NCBI GenBank assembly: GCA_902523515.1
Contig: CABYZT010000004.1
Coordinates: 62,001-126,000 of the forward strand
Direction of reading: 5' to 3'
Length of the DNA stretch: 64,000 nucleotides
From: an uncultured Pelagibacteraceae bacterium
Lineage (GTDB): Bacteria; Pseudomonadota; Alphaproteobacteria; Pelagibacterales; Pelagibacteraceae
Below, in pieces: positions 42,361-52,596 of the stretch (position 1 is the first letter of the stretch; each line of letters starts with the position of its first letter). A program made the position numbers and the translations under genes. Under the pieces are notes generated by a model. It did no database searches and was not told the origin of the DNA. It saw nothing but the letters and a program-made list of their open reading frames with translations.

Positions 42361-42852
42361 ATGAAAAAAAATAGTAAATTAAAAGTTTCAATCATAATGG
42401 GAAGTCAATCTGACTATAAAATAATGAAACTAGCCGAAAAAACCCTAAAAAAAATTGGAGTTTCATTTGAAACAAAAATTATATCTGCTCACAGAACACC
42501 ACAAAGAATGTATGAATATGCTGCAAAAGTTGAACGTAATCATATAGGAGTAATTATTGCTGGTGCTGGGGGATCTGCTCATCTTCCAGGTATGATATCA
42601 GCACTTACACATGTGCCAGTACTTGGTGTTCCTGTTGAAAGTAAAAAACTTAAAGGTTTGGATAGTTTGTTATCAATTGCACAAATGCCTAAAGGAATAC
42701 CTGTAGGAACGCTTGCTATAGGAGAGGATGGCGCCATTAATGCTGCTTTATTAGCTGCAGCAATAATTGCTAATAATAATTCAAATGTTCGAAAAAAACT
42801 TAAAAATTTTAGAACATCACAAACTAAATCTGTAAAGAAATCACCACAATAA
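42361..42852 (+). CDS. purE: N5-carboxyaminoimidazole ribonucleotide mutase
   Basis: 163 residues. Class I PurE motifs MGSQSDYKIM, SAHRTPQRMYEYA, AGAGGSAHLPGMISALTHVPVLGVPV and QMPKGIPVGTLAIG. It converts N5-CAIR to CAIR in purine synthesis, working with PurK, which starts 1 bp after its stop. The C-terminus carries a Lys-rich tail. Confidence 0.95.
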   Translation: MKKNSKLKVSIIMGSQSDYKIMKLAEKTLKKIGVSFETKIISAHRTPQRMYEYAAKVERNHIGVIIAGAGGSAHLPGMISALTHVPVLGVPVESKKLKGLDSLLSIAQMPKGIPVGTLAIGEDGAINAALLAAAIIANNNSNVRKKLKNFRTSQTKSVKKSPQ

Positions 42853-42853
42853 A

Positions 42854-43900
42854 ATGTCAGAAATTACTCTTGGTATCATTGGGGGTGGTCAACTTGGAAG
42901 TATGCTTGCAATAGCAGCTAAAAAATTAAATGTTAAAACTGTTATTTTTTGTGATGACGTAGATGCTCCAGCACAAAATTTTTGCAATCAATTTGTTACT
43001 GGAGATTATGACAATAAAGAAAAAATATCAGAATTTATAAATCAGGTTGATTTAGTAACTTATGAATTTGAAAATATTCCGTTTCATACATTAAATGAAA
43101 TTAACAAATTTAAACCTGTTCTGCCAAAGCCTTCGGTTAATAGATTAATTCAACATCGATTAGCTGAAAAAGATTTTGTTAATAAATTAAATATTAGAAC
43201 AACTAGATATGTTTCAATTGAAAAAAAATCTGACATAGATGCCTTAGAAGATTTTTTACCAGGAATATTAAAAACAACAACGCTTGGTTATGATGGTAAA
43301 GGTCAATATCCAGTTAAATCAAGTAATGAACTTAATTTATTGAATATTGATTTTTCAAAAGGATATATTCTTGAAAAACTTGTAAAATTAAAAACGGAGA
43401 TTTCGATTATAATTACAAGATTTAGTAATAATAAATATGAAATTTATGAACCAATAGAAAACACTCACGAAGATCAAATTTTAAAATATTCAAAAATACC
43501 TGCTGAAATTAATGAAAAGATTTTTAATCAATCTAAAGATTGGGCAATGCTAATAGCTGAAGAACTTAAATATGTCGGAACTTTGTGTGTAGAATTTTTT
43601 ATTGATAGAAATGATAATCTTTATGTTAATGAGATTGCTCCAAGAGTACACAATTCAGGACATCTAACAATAAATGCCTTTAATGTGAGTCAATTTGAAA
43701 ATCATATTAGAGCTGTCTGTGGTTTAGAACAAATTCCATTAAAAAAAATATCTAATGCTAAAATGATGAATTTGCTTGGCGATCAAATTACTCATTACAG
43801 AAATATACAAAAGTTTAATGAAAATGAATTTTTCTTTGATTATTTAAAAAAAGATATAAAAGAAAAAAGAAAAATGGGTCATATCACAACTTTAGTATAA
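42854..43900 (+). CDS. purK: N5-carboxyaminoimidazole ribonucleotide synthase
   Basis: 348 residues, ATP-grasp fold. N-terminal LGIIGGGQLGSMLAIAAKKLN, central KTTTLGYDGKGQYPV and the C-terminal EIAPRVHNSGHLTINA are PurK motifs. It makes N5-CAIR from AIR, bicarbonate and ATP and feeds PurE. Tightly linked behind purE, with a GNAT gene next at no gap. Confidence 0.95.
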   Translation: MSEITLGIIGGGQLGSMLAIAAKKLNVKTVIFCDDVDAPAQNFCNQFVTGDYDNKEKISEFINQVDLVTYEFENIPFHTLNEINKFKPVLPKPSVNRLIQHRLAEKDFVNKLNIRTTRYVSIEKKSDIDALEDFLPGILKTTTLGYDGKGQYPVKSSNELNLLNIDFSKGYILEKLVKLKTEISIIITRFSNNKYEIYEPIENTHEDQILKYSKIPAEINEKIFNQSKDWAMLIAEELKYVGTLCVEFFIDRNDNLYVNEIAPRVHNSGHLTINAFNVSQFENHIRAVCGLEQIPLKKISNAKMMNLLGDQITHYRNIQKFNENEFFFDYLKKDIKEKRKMGHITTLV

Positions 43901-44368
43901 ATGTTAAAATCAATTGAAGGTAATTTTGATAATCCAGAAGTTAATGAACTTCTAACTAAACATTTTGTTGAGCTTAGAGCTGCTTCTCCTGAGGGAAGTG
44001 CTCACGTACTTGATATTCCAGGTTTAAAAGTACCGTCTATTAAATTTTGGAGTCTATGGGATGATGAAAAACTAATCGGATGTGGTGCTTTAAAATTTTT
44101 GGATAAAAAACACGGGGAATTTAAATCGATAAGAATTCACGACAATTTTAGAAAGCAAGGCCGAGGAATTAATGTAATCAACCATTTAATTAATGAAGCT
44201 AAAAAGCTTAAAATAAAAAGATTAAGTATTGAAACAGGAGCAGGTGATTTTTTTATACCAGCAAGAAAGCTTTTCAAAAAAACTGGTTTCACGGTGTGCG
44301 AACCTTTTGCACACTATAAAGAGGACATTAATTCTGTTTATTTAACTATGCTTATTGATGATATTTAA
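43901..44368 (+). CDS. GNAT-family N-acetyltransferase
   Basis: 155 residues. The acetyl-CoA site is RKQGRGINVINHLINEA (R/Q-x-x-G-x-G/A), with KSIRIHDNFRK before it and RLSIETGAGDFFIPARKLFKKTGFTVCEPF near the end. Substrate unknown. Starts right after the purK stop (TAAATG), so it is probably read with purEK. Confidence 0.85.
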   Translation: MLKSIEGNFDNPEVNELLTKHFVELRAASPEGSAHVLDIPGLKVPSIKFWSLWDDEKLIGCGALKFLDKKHGEFKSIRIHDNFRKQGRGINVINHLINEAKKLKIKRLSIETGAGDFFIPARKLFKKTGFTVCEPFAHYKEDINSVYLTMLIDDI

Positions 44369-44430
44369 TAAATTATTTTAATAGTTGATCTATTTTGTTG
44401 ACAAAACCCAATAAAATCTAAAGAAAGCCA

Positions 44431-44454
44431 TTATTACTTAATTATAAGTAATAA
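44431..44454 (+). promoter_or_regulatory. inverted repeat in the cold-shock gene leader
   Basis: TTATTACTTA (44431-44440), ATTA loop, TAAGTAATAA (44445-44454): a perfect 10-bp AT-only hairpin about 30 bp before the csp start. A TTGACA hexamer at 44398-44403 could be a -35 element, though no clear -10 follows at the usual spacing. The hairpin could act in temperature-dependent translation, which is inference. Confidence 0.35.
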
Positions 44455-44483
44455 TAAATATAACAAAAAGTAAGAAGATAAAT

Positions 44484-44690
44484 ATGAGTCTACAAGGTAA
44501 AGTAAAATGGTTCAATCCAACCAAAGGTTTTGGTTTTATTGAAAGAGAAGATAAAGAAAAAGATGTGTTTGTACATGTTTCAGCAGTAAGAGACGCTGGT
44601 ATGAACGGTTTAGATGAGGGTCAAGCTTTGACTTTCGATGTTGAAGATGGTCCTAAAGGTCCTTCAGCAGTTAACTTAAAAACTGCATAA
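44484..44690 (+). CDS. cspA: CspA-family cold shock protein
   Basis: 68 residues, one cold-shock domain: [29 protein letters not shown] holds both RNP motifs (KGFGFIE, VFVHVS), and [10 protein letters not shown] closes the fold. It binds single-stranded nucleic acid and acts as an RNA chaperone. It is monocistronic, with a leader hairpin and a long hairpin downstream. Confidence 0.95.
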   Translation: MSLQGKVKWFNPTKGFGFIEREDKEKDVFVHVSAVRDAGMNGLDEGQALTFDVEDGPKGPSAVNLKTA

Positions 44691-44704
44691 TTTCACACTT
44701 CCTG

Positions 44705-44751
44705 TTGGCTGAAAAATTTTATTTGTAACAACAAATTTAATATTCAGCCAA
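44705..44751 (+). terminator. long hairpin after cspA
   Basis: Outer arms TTGGCTGAA (44705-44713) and TTCAGCCAA (44743-44751) enclose an inner stem ATTTGT/ACAAAT (44721-44726/44731-44736). There is no U-run immediately after, so it may be a 3'-end stabiliser rather than a strict terminator. Confidence 0.5.
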
Positions 44752-44830
44752 TACCTTAATTGATAACAACCTTTAAACACAATTATTAATTATAGAATTA
44801 AATTTAAAAATTAATAAATTAATAAAAAAT

Positions 44831-45577
44831 ATGATTGGAATTTTAGGTGGAATGGGAACTCAAGCTGGTCTTGATTTTTGTAACAAGCTTGCAGTTCTAA
44901 ATAGAGGAAAGATTGACCAAGAGTATCCACTATTTTTACTTTATAACAAATCAAATATTCCAGGCAGACCTGAGTCGATTGGCTCTCAAACTAAAGATCT
45001 TTCAAACAAATCTACAAATAAAAAAAGTAGAGAAAAATATAACAAAGTTTTAAAGAGTTTATTAAAAGGTTGTAAGCTTCTTGAAAAGAATAAATGTAAA
45101 TTTATAGTTATACCCTGTAATACGGCCCATTATTGGTTCGATGATTTACAAAATAAAATCAATATTCCAATAATCAATATGCCAAAAGAAGTTTACAAAT
45201 TTACAAAAAAAAAATGTAAGAAAAAATCTAAAGTTGGTCTCTTAGCAACTGAGGGTACTCTTAAAACTGGAGTTTATAAAAAATTTTTTGAAAAAGATTA
45301 TCAATTAATAGAGCCATCACAAAAAATTCAAAAATTGTCAGTCAATAAAGCTATTAAATTAGTTAAAATGGGAAAAGTAAAATTAGCAGCAAAAGCAATT
45401 AAACCTGCAATTGATTCCTTAATTAAAATGAAATGTAAAAAAATTATTTTAGGTTGTACAGAGCTCCCTATCGCGATTTTTGCATTTAAATCATTTAAAA
45501 ATGTTAAATCCTCAAAAGTTTTCTTAGATCCTAATTTAATTTTAGCTCATTCAGCTATGATTAAGCATAAAAATTAG
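44831..45577 (+). CDS. Aspartate/glutamate racemase family protein
   Basis: 248 residues, with IGILGGMGTQAGLDF at the start and the two catalytic cysteines in VIPCNTAHYW and ILGCTELPIAI. Both are kept, so racemase activity is expected on aspartate, glutamate or a related amino acid. An insertion rich in Lys follows each half. Three bp before the next ORF. Confidence 0.9.
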   Translation: MIGILGGMGTQAGLDFCNKLAVLNRGKIDQEYPLFLLYNKSNIPGRPESIGSQTKDLSNKSTNKKSREKYNKVLKSLLKGCKLLEKNKCKFIVIPCNTAHYWFDDLQNKINIPIINMPKEVYKFTKKKCKKKSKVGLLATEGTLKTGVYKKFFEKDYQLIEPSQKIQKLSVNKAIKLVKMGKVKLAAKAIKPAIDSLIKMKCKKIILGCTELPIAIFAFKSFKNVKSSKVFLDPNLILAHSAMIKHKN

Positions 45578-45580
45578 TTT

Positions 45581-46021
45581 ATGTCTAACAAGACTGAAAA
45601 ACCATATGTATTGAGAGCTGCTGAATTTGTTTATTCAAATATAATAGAAATTAAACAACAAAATCCTGAAATCAATAATATACAAGCTTTTGAAATTTTC
45701 ATGACTACTAAAGAATATGACATTTTAAGTTCTGGAGAATTTCATGATAAATGGTTTTTAGAACTTAAGAATAATAAATTTATTGACCAAACAACTAAAA
45801 AAAAAATTAATGAAGAAACTTTAAGACTTTTAGAGTTACAAAAGGACTCCATGGTTAAATTTTTAATGAAAATACCAAAACTTTATTATACTAAGAGTCA
45901 TTTTCCACTGGAAATTTCTCAAAGAGCTTTTGATCACTTGTGGAGAGTTTGTGAGAGCTATGAAATGTGGTGTAAAGAAACTAAACAAGAAAACTTGATA
46001 TATCTAAATATTATTGAGTAG
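45581..46021 (+). CDS. hypothetical protein, 146 residues
   Basis: No family recognised. Soluble, helical, with FVYSNIIEIKQQNPEINNIQAFEIFMTTKEYDIL at the start and RAFDHLWRVCESYEMWCKETKQ near the end. Three bp after the racemase gene and overlapping the convergent 128-residue ORF by 11 bp. Confidence 0.6.
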   Translation: MSNKTEKPYVLRAAEFVYSNIIEIKQQNPEINNIQAFEIFMTTKEYDILSSGEFHDKWFLELKNNKFIDQTTKKKINEETLRLLELQKDSMVKFLMKIPKLYYTKSHFPLEISQRAFDHLWRVCESYEMWCKETKQENLIYLNIIE

Positions 46022-46397
46022 TATTATTTTTATTAAGTATTGATCTAGTAACCTCAATTCGTTTCTTAAGTAGTTTTTGTAAATTTTGATTATCTAGTTT
46101 TTGTCTAGTTATTTTTATTCTTGTTTCAACTAATTGTCTTAAGTCTTCATCAAACAAATTTTTTTTAATTTTTTTATCTTTTTCTTCGACTAAAGTTTCT
46201 TTAATTAAAGCTAAAGAATTTTTTCCAGTTTCTTTTTCTATACGTTGATTAACTATAAATTGTGCACTAGCTTTATAGATATTGCCTGAAGTAAGAGCAG
46301 TTACACCCGGGCCAACAAATGAAAGAATGGGCACAAAACCCGTCAATAAGAAGAAAGACAGTATAACTGTTAAAATTCTAAATAATTTAAACTTCAT
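46011..46397 (-). CDS. exported or anchored protein of unknown function, with two short repeats
   Basis: 128 residues. An N-terminal hydrophobic stretch (LFRILTVILSFFLLTGFVPIL) looks like a signal or membrane anchor. Residues 86-101 and 106-121 are near-copies (L-x-x-L-[VL]-x-x-R-I-x-[IV]-T-R-x-x-L), suggesting a duplicated helix. Function unknown. Converges on the 146-residue gene with 11 bp overlap. Confidence 0.6.
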   Translation of the reverse strand: MKFKLFRILTVILSFFLLTGFVPILSFVGPGVTALTSGNIYKASAQFIVNQRIEKETGKNSLALIKETLVEEKDKKIKKNLFDEDLRQLVETRIKITRQKLDNQNLQKLLKKRIEVTRSILNKNNTTQ

Positions 46398-46497
46398 AGT
46401 TGAACCTTAGGTGATTTGTTATTTCATTTCCACTTCTAATTTGTTCATAATAGGTGCCGATTTGTTTGATTTTATTTAATATATTTGATTATTAAAC

Positions 46498-47349
46498 ATG
46501 ATGATTAAAATATTTCCTTTCATATTTATACTTCTATGGTCCTCCGCATTTATAACTACTAAACCTATTATAGATAACAGTGATCCATTTGCTGCTCTAG
46601 CTTTTAGATTTGCTTTAGTTGCTTTTGGTTTTTTTTTATTTTCTATTTATTCAAATCAAAAAATTCTAGTAAACAAAAGAAACTTTTTTGAGTCTTTTTT
46701 TAGTGGCGTCTTATTTCATGGTTTTTATCTTGGGGGTGTCTTTTACTCAATTTCAATAGGCATGCCTACAGCAATAGCTGCATTAATTGTAACCCTTCAA
46801 CCAATTCTCACAAATGCATTGAGTGGTCCAATTTTAAATGAAAAAGTGTCTACAAAACAATGGATTGGTGTTTTATTGGGATTTGTTGGCGCTGCACTTG
46901 TGTTAGGTTTTGATGTTGGTTCTAAAATACCAACAAGCGGATTAATCGCAACAATAATAGCTTTATTAGCTATTACATTTTCAACTTTATGGCAAAAAAA
47001 ATTAAGCAACAACTTACCTTTATCTGTGAGCAATATGAATCAAGCTCTTGGTGGGTGTTTGTTTCATTTATTAATAATTATTTTATTTGTTGATCCATAT
47101 ATAGATTTCTCACAAACTTTTGTTATTGCAATGAGTCATCAAATATTTTTAGTATCTTTTGGTGCATTTACAATATTGATGTTTTTAATAAAAAATAATT
47201 CAGCTAGCAAAACTGTTTCTATATTTTTTTTAATACCAGTAACATCTGCCTTTATGGCATGGCTTTTCTTAAATGAAAGTTTAACTAGATTGGATCTAAT
47301 TGGATTTATAATTACTTCAGTGGGTGTTTATATTGCAACAAGAGATTGA
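46498..47349 (+). CDS. EamA/DMT-family membrane transporter
   Basis: 283 residues, ten helices in two EamA repeats. Opens MMIKIFPFIFILLWSSAFITTKPII, with DPFAALAFRFALVAFGF and the second half GLIATIIALLAITFSTLWQKKL. Likely exports a small metabolite. Its stop is 10 bp from the convergent soxG stop. Two Met codons start in tandem; either can be used. Confidence 0.9.
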   Translation: MMIKIFPFIFILLWSSAFITTKPIIDNSDPFAALAFRFALVAFGFFLFSIYSNQKILVNKRNFFESFFSGVLFHGFYLGGVFYSISIGMPTAIAALIVTLQPILTNALSGPILNEKVSTKQWIGVLLGFVGAALVLGFDVGSKIPTSGLIATIIALLAITFSTLWQKKLSNNLPLSVSNMNQALGGCLFHLLIIILFVDPYIDFSQTFVIAMSHQIFLVSFGAFTILMFLIKNNSASKTVSIFFLIPVTSAFMAWLFLNESLTRLDLIGFIITSVGVYIATRD

Positions 47350-47359
47350 AAAGTTAAGT

Positions 47360-47947
47360 TTATATAGTTTCAAAACCAAACTCTAGAGAGGCGTCTGTTA
47401 TAGAGTGATATAAAGACTCTCCAAAGCTTCTTAGCGTAAATATCCTTACTTTATTTGGATCCTCACTTAACCTATCTACAGTAAAAGCTATTCCATTATA
47501 AGTTGAGTTAATTGAATTGTTTTTACCTAATTTATTAAAATTAAAAGGACATCCTTTTTTCAAAACTTCTATCGTATCATTTCCTTCGATTTCTATAATG
47601 GCTCTAGAATGAGATAAATCTGTTACAGCAAAATCTGAGTCTTTAAATATATCTACTATATTTTTTATTAAATCTTTTTTTGTTGAAACTAAAAGCCAGT
47701 TTTTTGGTCCATTCCACATAATCCTTGTATTTTCATTAAATACTACGGTCAAAGGTTCATTTTTTAATTTTAAACCATCAATATCAATACCATCAAATGA
47801 AACTAAAGAATTTTTATACTGAACTATTTGAACAATTAATAAATTTTTGATTTCAGATATTTTAAGTATATCATTTTCATTTTTACCTTCATAATCTCCG
47901 AATTGACCTTTTGTATGAACATTTGATAAAGCTGAAATTAATGTCAT
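47360..47947 (-). CDS. soxG: Sarcosine oxidase gamma subunit
   Basis: 195 residues, the last gene of soxBDAG. The SoxG-type pattern is a short GcvT-like domain: [81 protein letters not shown]. It completes the heterotetrameric enzyme that demethylates sarcosine. Its start overlaps soxA by 4 bp. Confidence 0.9.
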   Translation of the reverse strand: MTLISALSNVHTKGQFGDYEGKNENDILKISEIKNLLIVQIVQYKNSLVSFDGIDIDGLKLKNEPLTVVFNENTRIMWNGPKNWLLVSTKKDLIKNIVDIFKDSDFAVTDLSHSRAIIEIEGNDTIEVLKKGCPFNFNKLGKNNSINSTYNGIAFTVDRLSEDPNKVRIFTLRSFGESLYHSITDASLEFGFETI

Positions 47948-50940
47948 GATCTAACTCTTTCACCTTTCGGGTCTACATAATGTGATGAAACTATCTCAAC
48001 TGGTATTACTTTATTTTTAAGTGGCGACATCGCAAAAAGCTTTTGACCGATCATATTTTTTCCGTCTTTCAAAATTGCCAGAGAAAAAGGATTATCATAT
48101 TCAACACTCCAACAAGATGCAGAGATATGACCTAATTTTGGATTTGGTAACGGTGCTTTATCATCTTTAACTAAGTGAGAGCCTTCTGGTATACTTGTTT
48201 GTTTATCTAATGGAACTACGCCGACTATTCTTTGTCTATCTTCAGCTATAAATGCAGATCTTTGTAATGATCTTTTTCCGATAAAATCTTTCTTTTTACT
48301 AACAAGACCTTCTAAGGCGTTGTCGAATGGAATTGTTCTACCATCAAGTTCTGATCCAGCAACATGTCCCATTTCAATTCTAAGAGTTGATAATGCTTCA
48401 GTTCCATATGGTTGAATATTAAATTCTTCACCAACTTCAATTATTTTTTCCCACATAAAATTTCCATAATCAGACTCAACATTTACCTCATAAGCAAGCT
48501 CACCTGAAAAAGAAATTCTATATATTCTTGCTTTAACACCAAATAAATCTCCTTCCATATAGCCCATAAAAGGTAAGCCTTCATTTGATACATCAGAGTT
48601 TGGAAATAATTTTTGTAATAAATCTCTAGATTTAGGTCCAGCGATAGCTGCTCCAGCCCACTGTTCTGTAGTTGAAACTACATTCACATTTAATTCAGGC
48701 CAAACGAGTTGCAAATAATATTCTAAATGAGAAAGAACGTTTGCTGCTTGAGCTGTTGTCGTTGTCATATGATAGTGATTTTCTGAAATTCTTGTTGTTG
48801 TTCCGTCATCCATCACAATTCCATCTTCTCTTAACATTACGCCATATCTAGCTTTACCAACTGGTAGCTTTAGCCACGAATTTGTATAAACTCTATTTAA
48901 CAATTCAGCTGCATCAGGTCCTTTAACATCTATTTTACCCAAAGTGGTTACGTCACAAACACCTACATTCATTCTTACATTTTTTGCTTCTCTTTTTGAT
49001 CCCTCGAATAAATTTTCATTTCCTCTTTTATAATATCTTGGTCTTAACCAAACACCTGCATCTACAAAAACTGCATTATTTTTTTCATGCCAAGAATGCA
49101 TTGGAGATTTTCTAGTCGGTTTTGAGTGTTTGCCAACCTCTCTACCTACTATTGCACCAATGGAAACTGGAGTGTATGGAGGTCTAAAAGTTGTATGGCC
49201 TACTGCAGGAACAACTTTATTTTCAATTTCTGACACTAATTGTAATCCATTTAAATTACTTGTTTTCCCTTGGTCTGTCGCCATACCTAGTGTAGTATAT
49301 CTTTTTACGTGTTCAATTGATCGATACCCTTCTCTTAAAGCTATTTCTACATCAGATACCGCTACATCGTTTTGAAAATCTAAAAATCTTTTGTAATTTT
49401 TACCTTTTGGCAATGGAACACACCAAAACTTATCATGCTGAGAAGATTTTTTTTCAACAACATTTGGAATAGCTATCTTATTATCATTTTCAGTAATTTT
49501 TTTTGATAATTCACTTCCTGCTGTAAATGATGTTTTTAAAGTTTCCTCTAATGAAAATACTCCATTAGCTGCACCTAAAGTAATTTCATTTTGTTTTGAT
49601 TGTCCTGGAACAAATGCATCAATTTCGTCTTTAAATTTTGTTTTATTTCCTGATTGAGAAGCTAAATGAATAGTTGGTGTCCAAAAACCTGAAACACAAA
49701 TACAATCGCATTGTATATTTTCTATTTTACCAAGTTGTTTTTTGTCTTCAGAAATACTTGCAATATCTGCCGATTTTACCTTTTTGTATCCTTGTGCTGC
49801 AACAACAACATATGAATTTTTTATATTTATTCCTAAATTTTTTGCCTCATCAATTATTTCTGACTCAGGATTTTTTCTTGAGTCTAAAATAACTGGATCT
49901 ACTCCATGTTTTTTAAATTCAATTGCTGTTTCGTATCCACTATCGTTATTTGTAAATACCACTGGTTTTCTTCCAACTAAAACACCATATACTTTTAAAT
50001 ATTCTTTAGCAGCTGAAGAAAGCATTACCCCTGGTGTATCATTATTTCCAAAAACTATTGGTCTTTCAATTGAGCCTGAGGAAATCAAAACTTCTTTTGC
50101 TCGAATGTACCATAACCTTTTGTTAGGGTGATATTTTTTAGTTGATGGTAAATGATCACTAACTTTTTCTGACATCACAAGCATGTTGTGATCATAGTAT
50201 CCAAAAATTTGAGATCTATTTTTTACAACAACATTTGGCATTGTTTTTAATTCAGCAACTATGCCATCAGCCCAATCTTTTCCTGATTGATTACCAATAT
50301 TGACATCACTAGTTAGTAAAGATCCACCAAATCTTGGTTTATCCTCAGCTAAAATTACTTTAGCTCCATTTTTTGCTGCAGCATATGCACCAGCTAAACC
50401 TGAGGGTCCTGAACCTGCAATTAATAGATCACAATATTCATATTTATGTTCATATCTTTCATTATCATGTTTAGTTGAAGCTACTCCTAAACCAGCTGCT
50501 TTTCTTATGAAAGGCTCATATATTCGATACCAAAAACTTTTTGGCCACATAAAAGTTTTATAATAAAAACCTGCTGGTAAAAAAATTTTTAAAAAATTGT
50601 TTATTGCACCAATATCAAAATTCACACTTGGCCAGCAGTTTACACTTTTTGCCTCTAAACCCTCAAAAAGTTCCTGTTCAGTTGCTTTAATATTTGGCTC
50701 TGTTTCACCATTTCTAAAAAGTTGAACTATTGCATAAGGTTCATCTACCCCTGCTCCAAAGAAACCTCTTGGTCTATGATATTTAAAACTTCTTCCTATT
50801 AAATGAACCCCGTTTGCCAACAAAGCTGAAGCTAATGTGTCACCCTCGTAACCATAGTATGTTTTACCATTGAATTTAAAAGATAATTTTTTATCTCTGT
50901 TTACTAATCCAACATTTTCAATTCTAAATGTTTGAGTCAT
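47944..50940 (-). CDS. soxA: Sarcosine oxidase alpha subunit
   Basis: 998 residues from the ATG at 50940, which overlaps the soxD stop (ATGA). A TTG one codon upstream is less likely. N-terminal ferredoxin-like/SoxA_A3 region ([39 protein letters not shown]), NAD(P)/FAD domain ([29 protein letters not shown]) and C-terminal GcvT domain ([39 protein letters not shown]). It oxidises sarcosine to glycine and gives methylene-THF. Confidence 0.95.
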   Translation of the reverse strand: MTQTFRIENVGLVNRDKKLSFKFNGKTYYGYEGDTLASALLANGVHLIGRSFKYHRPRGFFGAGVDEPYAIVQLFRNGETEPNIKATEQELFEGLEAKSVNCWPSVNFDIGAINNFLKIFLPAGFYYKTFMWPKSFWYRIYEPFIRKAAGLGVASTKHDNERYEHKYEYCDLLIAGSGPSGLAGAYAAAKNGAKVILAEDKPRFGGSLLTSDVNIGNQSGKDWADGIVAELKTMPNVVVKNRSQIFGYYDHNMLVMSEKVSDHLPSTKKYHPNKRLWYIRAKEVLISSGSIERPIVFGNNDTPGVMLSSAAKEYLKVYGVLVGRKPVVFTNNDSGYETAIEFKKHGVDPVILDSRKNPESEIIDEAKNLGINIKNSYVVVAAQGYKKVKSADIASISEDKKQLGKIENIQCDCICVSGFWTPTIHLASQSGNKTKFKDEIDAFVPGQSKQNEITLGAANGVFSLEETLKTSFTAGSELSKKITENDNKIAIPNVVEKKSSQHDKFWCVPLPKGKNYKRFLDFQNDVAVSDVEIALREGYRSIEHVKRYTTLGMATDQGKTSNLNGLQLVSEIENKVVPAVGHTTFRPPYTPVSIGAIVGREVGKHSKPTRKSPMHSWHEKNNAVFVDAGVWLRPRYYKRGNENLFEGSKREAKNVRMNVGVCDVTTLGKIDVKGPDAAELLNRVYTNSWLKLPVGKARYGVMLREDGIVMDDGTTTRISENHYHMTTTTAQAANVLSHLEYYLQLVWPELNVNVVSTTEQWAGAAIAGPKSRDLLQKLFPNSDVSNEGLPFMGYMEGDLFGVKARIYRISFSGELAYEVNVESDYGNFMWEKIIEVGEEFNIQPYGTEALSTLRIEMGHVAGSELDGRTIPFDNALEGLVSKKKDFIGKRSLQRSAFIAEDRQRIVGVVPLDKQTSIPEGSHLVKDDKAPLPNPKLGHISASCWSVEYDNPFSLAILKDGKNMIGQKLFAMSPLKNKVIPVEIVSSHYVDPKGERVRS

Positions 50941-51209
50941 CAAGCAACTTCCTCATCAGCTTTAAAGGTTCTGAATATTTCATGGGTCGCAGTATCTCTT
51001 TCGACCTTTATCCACTGCCTACATCCCGAGATGTGTTGCCATAGCTCTAAATGCTTTCCTCTCAAACTTTTTCTATTGTAAACAAAATCATCCCACTCTT
51101 GATCAGAAACCTCTTTATTTAACTCTGGTCTTTTTACACTCGCATCTCCTCCATATGAGAATTCATTTTGAGATCTCATTCCACAATGTGGACAATTTAT
51201 ATAAAGCAT
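50940..51209 (-). CDS. soxD: Sarcosine oxidase delta subunit
   Basis: 89 residues with zinc ligands in INCPHCGMRSQNEFSYGG and HISGCRQWI, matching SoxD, which binds structural zinc in the tetramer. Located directly after soxB and overlapping soxA. Confidence 0.95.
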   Translation of the reverse strand: MLYINCPHCGMRSQNEFSYGGDASVKRPELNKEVSDQEWDDFVYNRKSLRGKHLELWQHISGCRQWIKVERDTATHEIFRTFKADEEVA

Positions 51210-52466
51210 TTATGATATCCAGGTTTTTGTTCCAAGTCCCTTTTCATCAATAAGATGACCAGTATTAAATCTATTTAAGCTATAACCAGCATTTAATTCA
51301 TGAACTCTATCTTGTGCAATCGTGTGAGCAAATGTCCAACCTGAAGCAGGTGTAGCTTTAAACCCACCATAGCACCAACCACAATTTAAATACAAACCTT
51401 CAATGTGTGTTTTATCAATTATAGGTGATCCATCCATTGACATATCCATGATACCGCCCCATGTTCTAAGCATTTTTAATTTACTTAAAAATGGCATCAT
51501 TGCTATTCCTTCGGTTAATACATGTTGCAATGTTGGTAAGTTACCTCTTTGAGCATAACTATTATATCCATCAAGATCACCACCCATTACCATCTCACCT
51601 TTATCTGATTGACTTACATAAAAGTGTCCTGCACCAAATGTAACTATATTATCTAAAACTGGTTTTACTGGTTCAGAAACACATGCTTGAAGTAAATGAG
51701 TTTCGATGGGTAAAGTCATGTTTAATTTTTCTGCTAAAATATTTGTGCTTCCAGCAACACATATACCAACTTTTTTAGCTTTAATATTTCCTCTTGAGGT
51801 TCTTATTCCTTTAATTTTACCAGCAGCAACATCAAAACCTGTTACTTCACAGTTTTGAATTATGTCCACACCCATAGAGTCTGCTTGACGTGCATAACCC
51901 CAAGCTACTGCATCATGTCTTGCTGTACCTGCACTTGGCTGCATCAATCCTCCAAAAATTGGAAATCTTACATTTTCAGAAAAATCAGCCATTGGAATTA
52001 TTTCTTTAACTTGTTCTCTGTTAAGCAAAACTGCATCAATTCCATTTAATCTCATTGAATTTCCTCTTCTGGCGTAAGCATTCATTTGTGCATCTGAGTG
52101 TGCAAGATTAATTATTCCTCTAGGTGAAAACATTACATTGTAGTTCAAATCTTGACTCATCTTTCTCCATAAATTCATTCCGAACTCACTGAAAAGACCA
52201 TTTTCATCATGCATATAATTTGATCTAATTATCGTAGTGTTACGTCCAACGTTTCCACCGCCTATCCAGCCTTTTTCTATAATTGCTACATTGGTAATGT
52301 TATGTTCTTTAGCAAGATAATAGGCTGTAGCCAGTCCATGGCCTCCTCCACCTATAATTACAACATCATATTCCTCTTTTGGTGTTGGGTCTTTCCATGC
52401 CAAATCCCAATTTTCATGGTTTGAAAAAGCGTTTTTAACTAAGTTAAATATAGAATATTTTTGCAT
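51210..52466 (-). CDS. soxB: Sarcosine oxidase beta subunit
   Basis: 418 residues. DAO-type FAD domain VVIIGGGGHGLATAYYLAKEHN, NVGRNTTIIRSNY (flavin and substrate region), QPSAGTARHDAVAWGYAR and NCGWCYGGFKATPASGWTFAHTIA. It holds FAD, covalent FMN and the sarcosine site. First gene of soxBDAG. A candidate promoter lies at 52509-52536. Divergent from fhs, which uses the same C1 pool. Confidence 0.95.
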   Translation of the reverse strand: MQKYSIFNLVKNAFSNHENWDLAWKDPTPKEEYDVVIIGGGGHGLATAYYLAKEHNITNVAIIEKGWIGGGNVGRNTTIIRSNYMHDENGLFSEFGMNLWRKMSQDLNYNVMFSPRGIINLAHSDAQMNAYARRGNSMRLNGIDAVLLNREQVKEIIPMADFSENVRFPIFGGLMQPSAGTARHDAVAWGYARQADSMGVDIIQNCEVTGFDVAAGKIKGIRTSRGNIKAKKVGICVAGSTNILAEKLNMTLPIETHLLQACVSEPVKPVLDNIVTFGAGHFYVSQSDKGEMVMGGDLDGYNSYAQRGNLPTLQHVLTEGIAMMPFLSKLKMLRTWGGIMDMSMDGSPIIDKTHIEGLYLNCGWCYGGFKATPASGWTFAHTIAQDRVHELNAGYSLNRFNTGHLIDEKGLGTKTWIS

Positions 52467-52508
52467 CTTATAATTTTATAACAATCAATTTAAATAGTGC
52501 TTATTTTT

Positions 52509-52536
52509 TTTATATATATTTTTTAGAAGTTTCCAA
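52509..52536 (-). promoter_or_regulatory. candidate promoter for soxBDAG
   Basis: Minus strand TTGGAA (52531-52536) and TATAAA (52509-52514) with a 16 bp spacer, about 40 bp before the soxB ATG. The region is very AT-rich, so this is only a plausible pair. Confidence 0.35.
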
Positions 52537-52596
52537 AAATAACAAAAAAGGATAAGAAGTCACAGATAAAAAAACTTTTAATTTATTTGATTATTT

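Noticed and set aside
49674-50131. Plus-strand ORFs inside soxA
   Set aside because: Fully overlapped by strong soxA coding sequence and without recognisable motifs.
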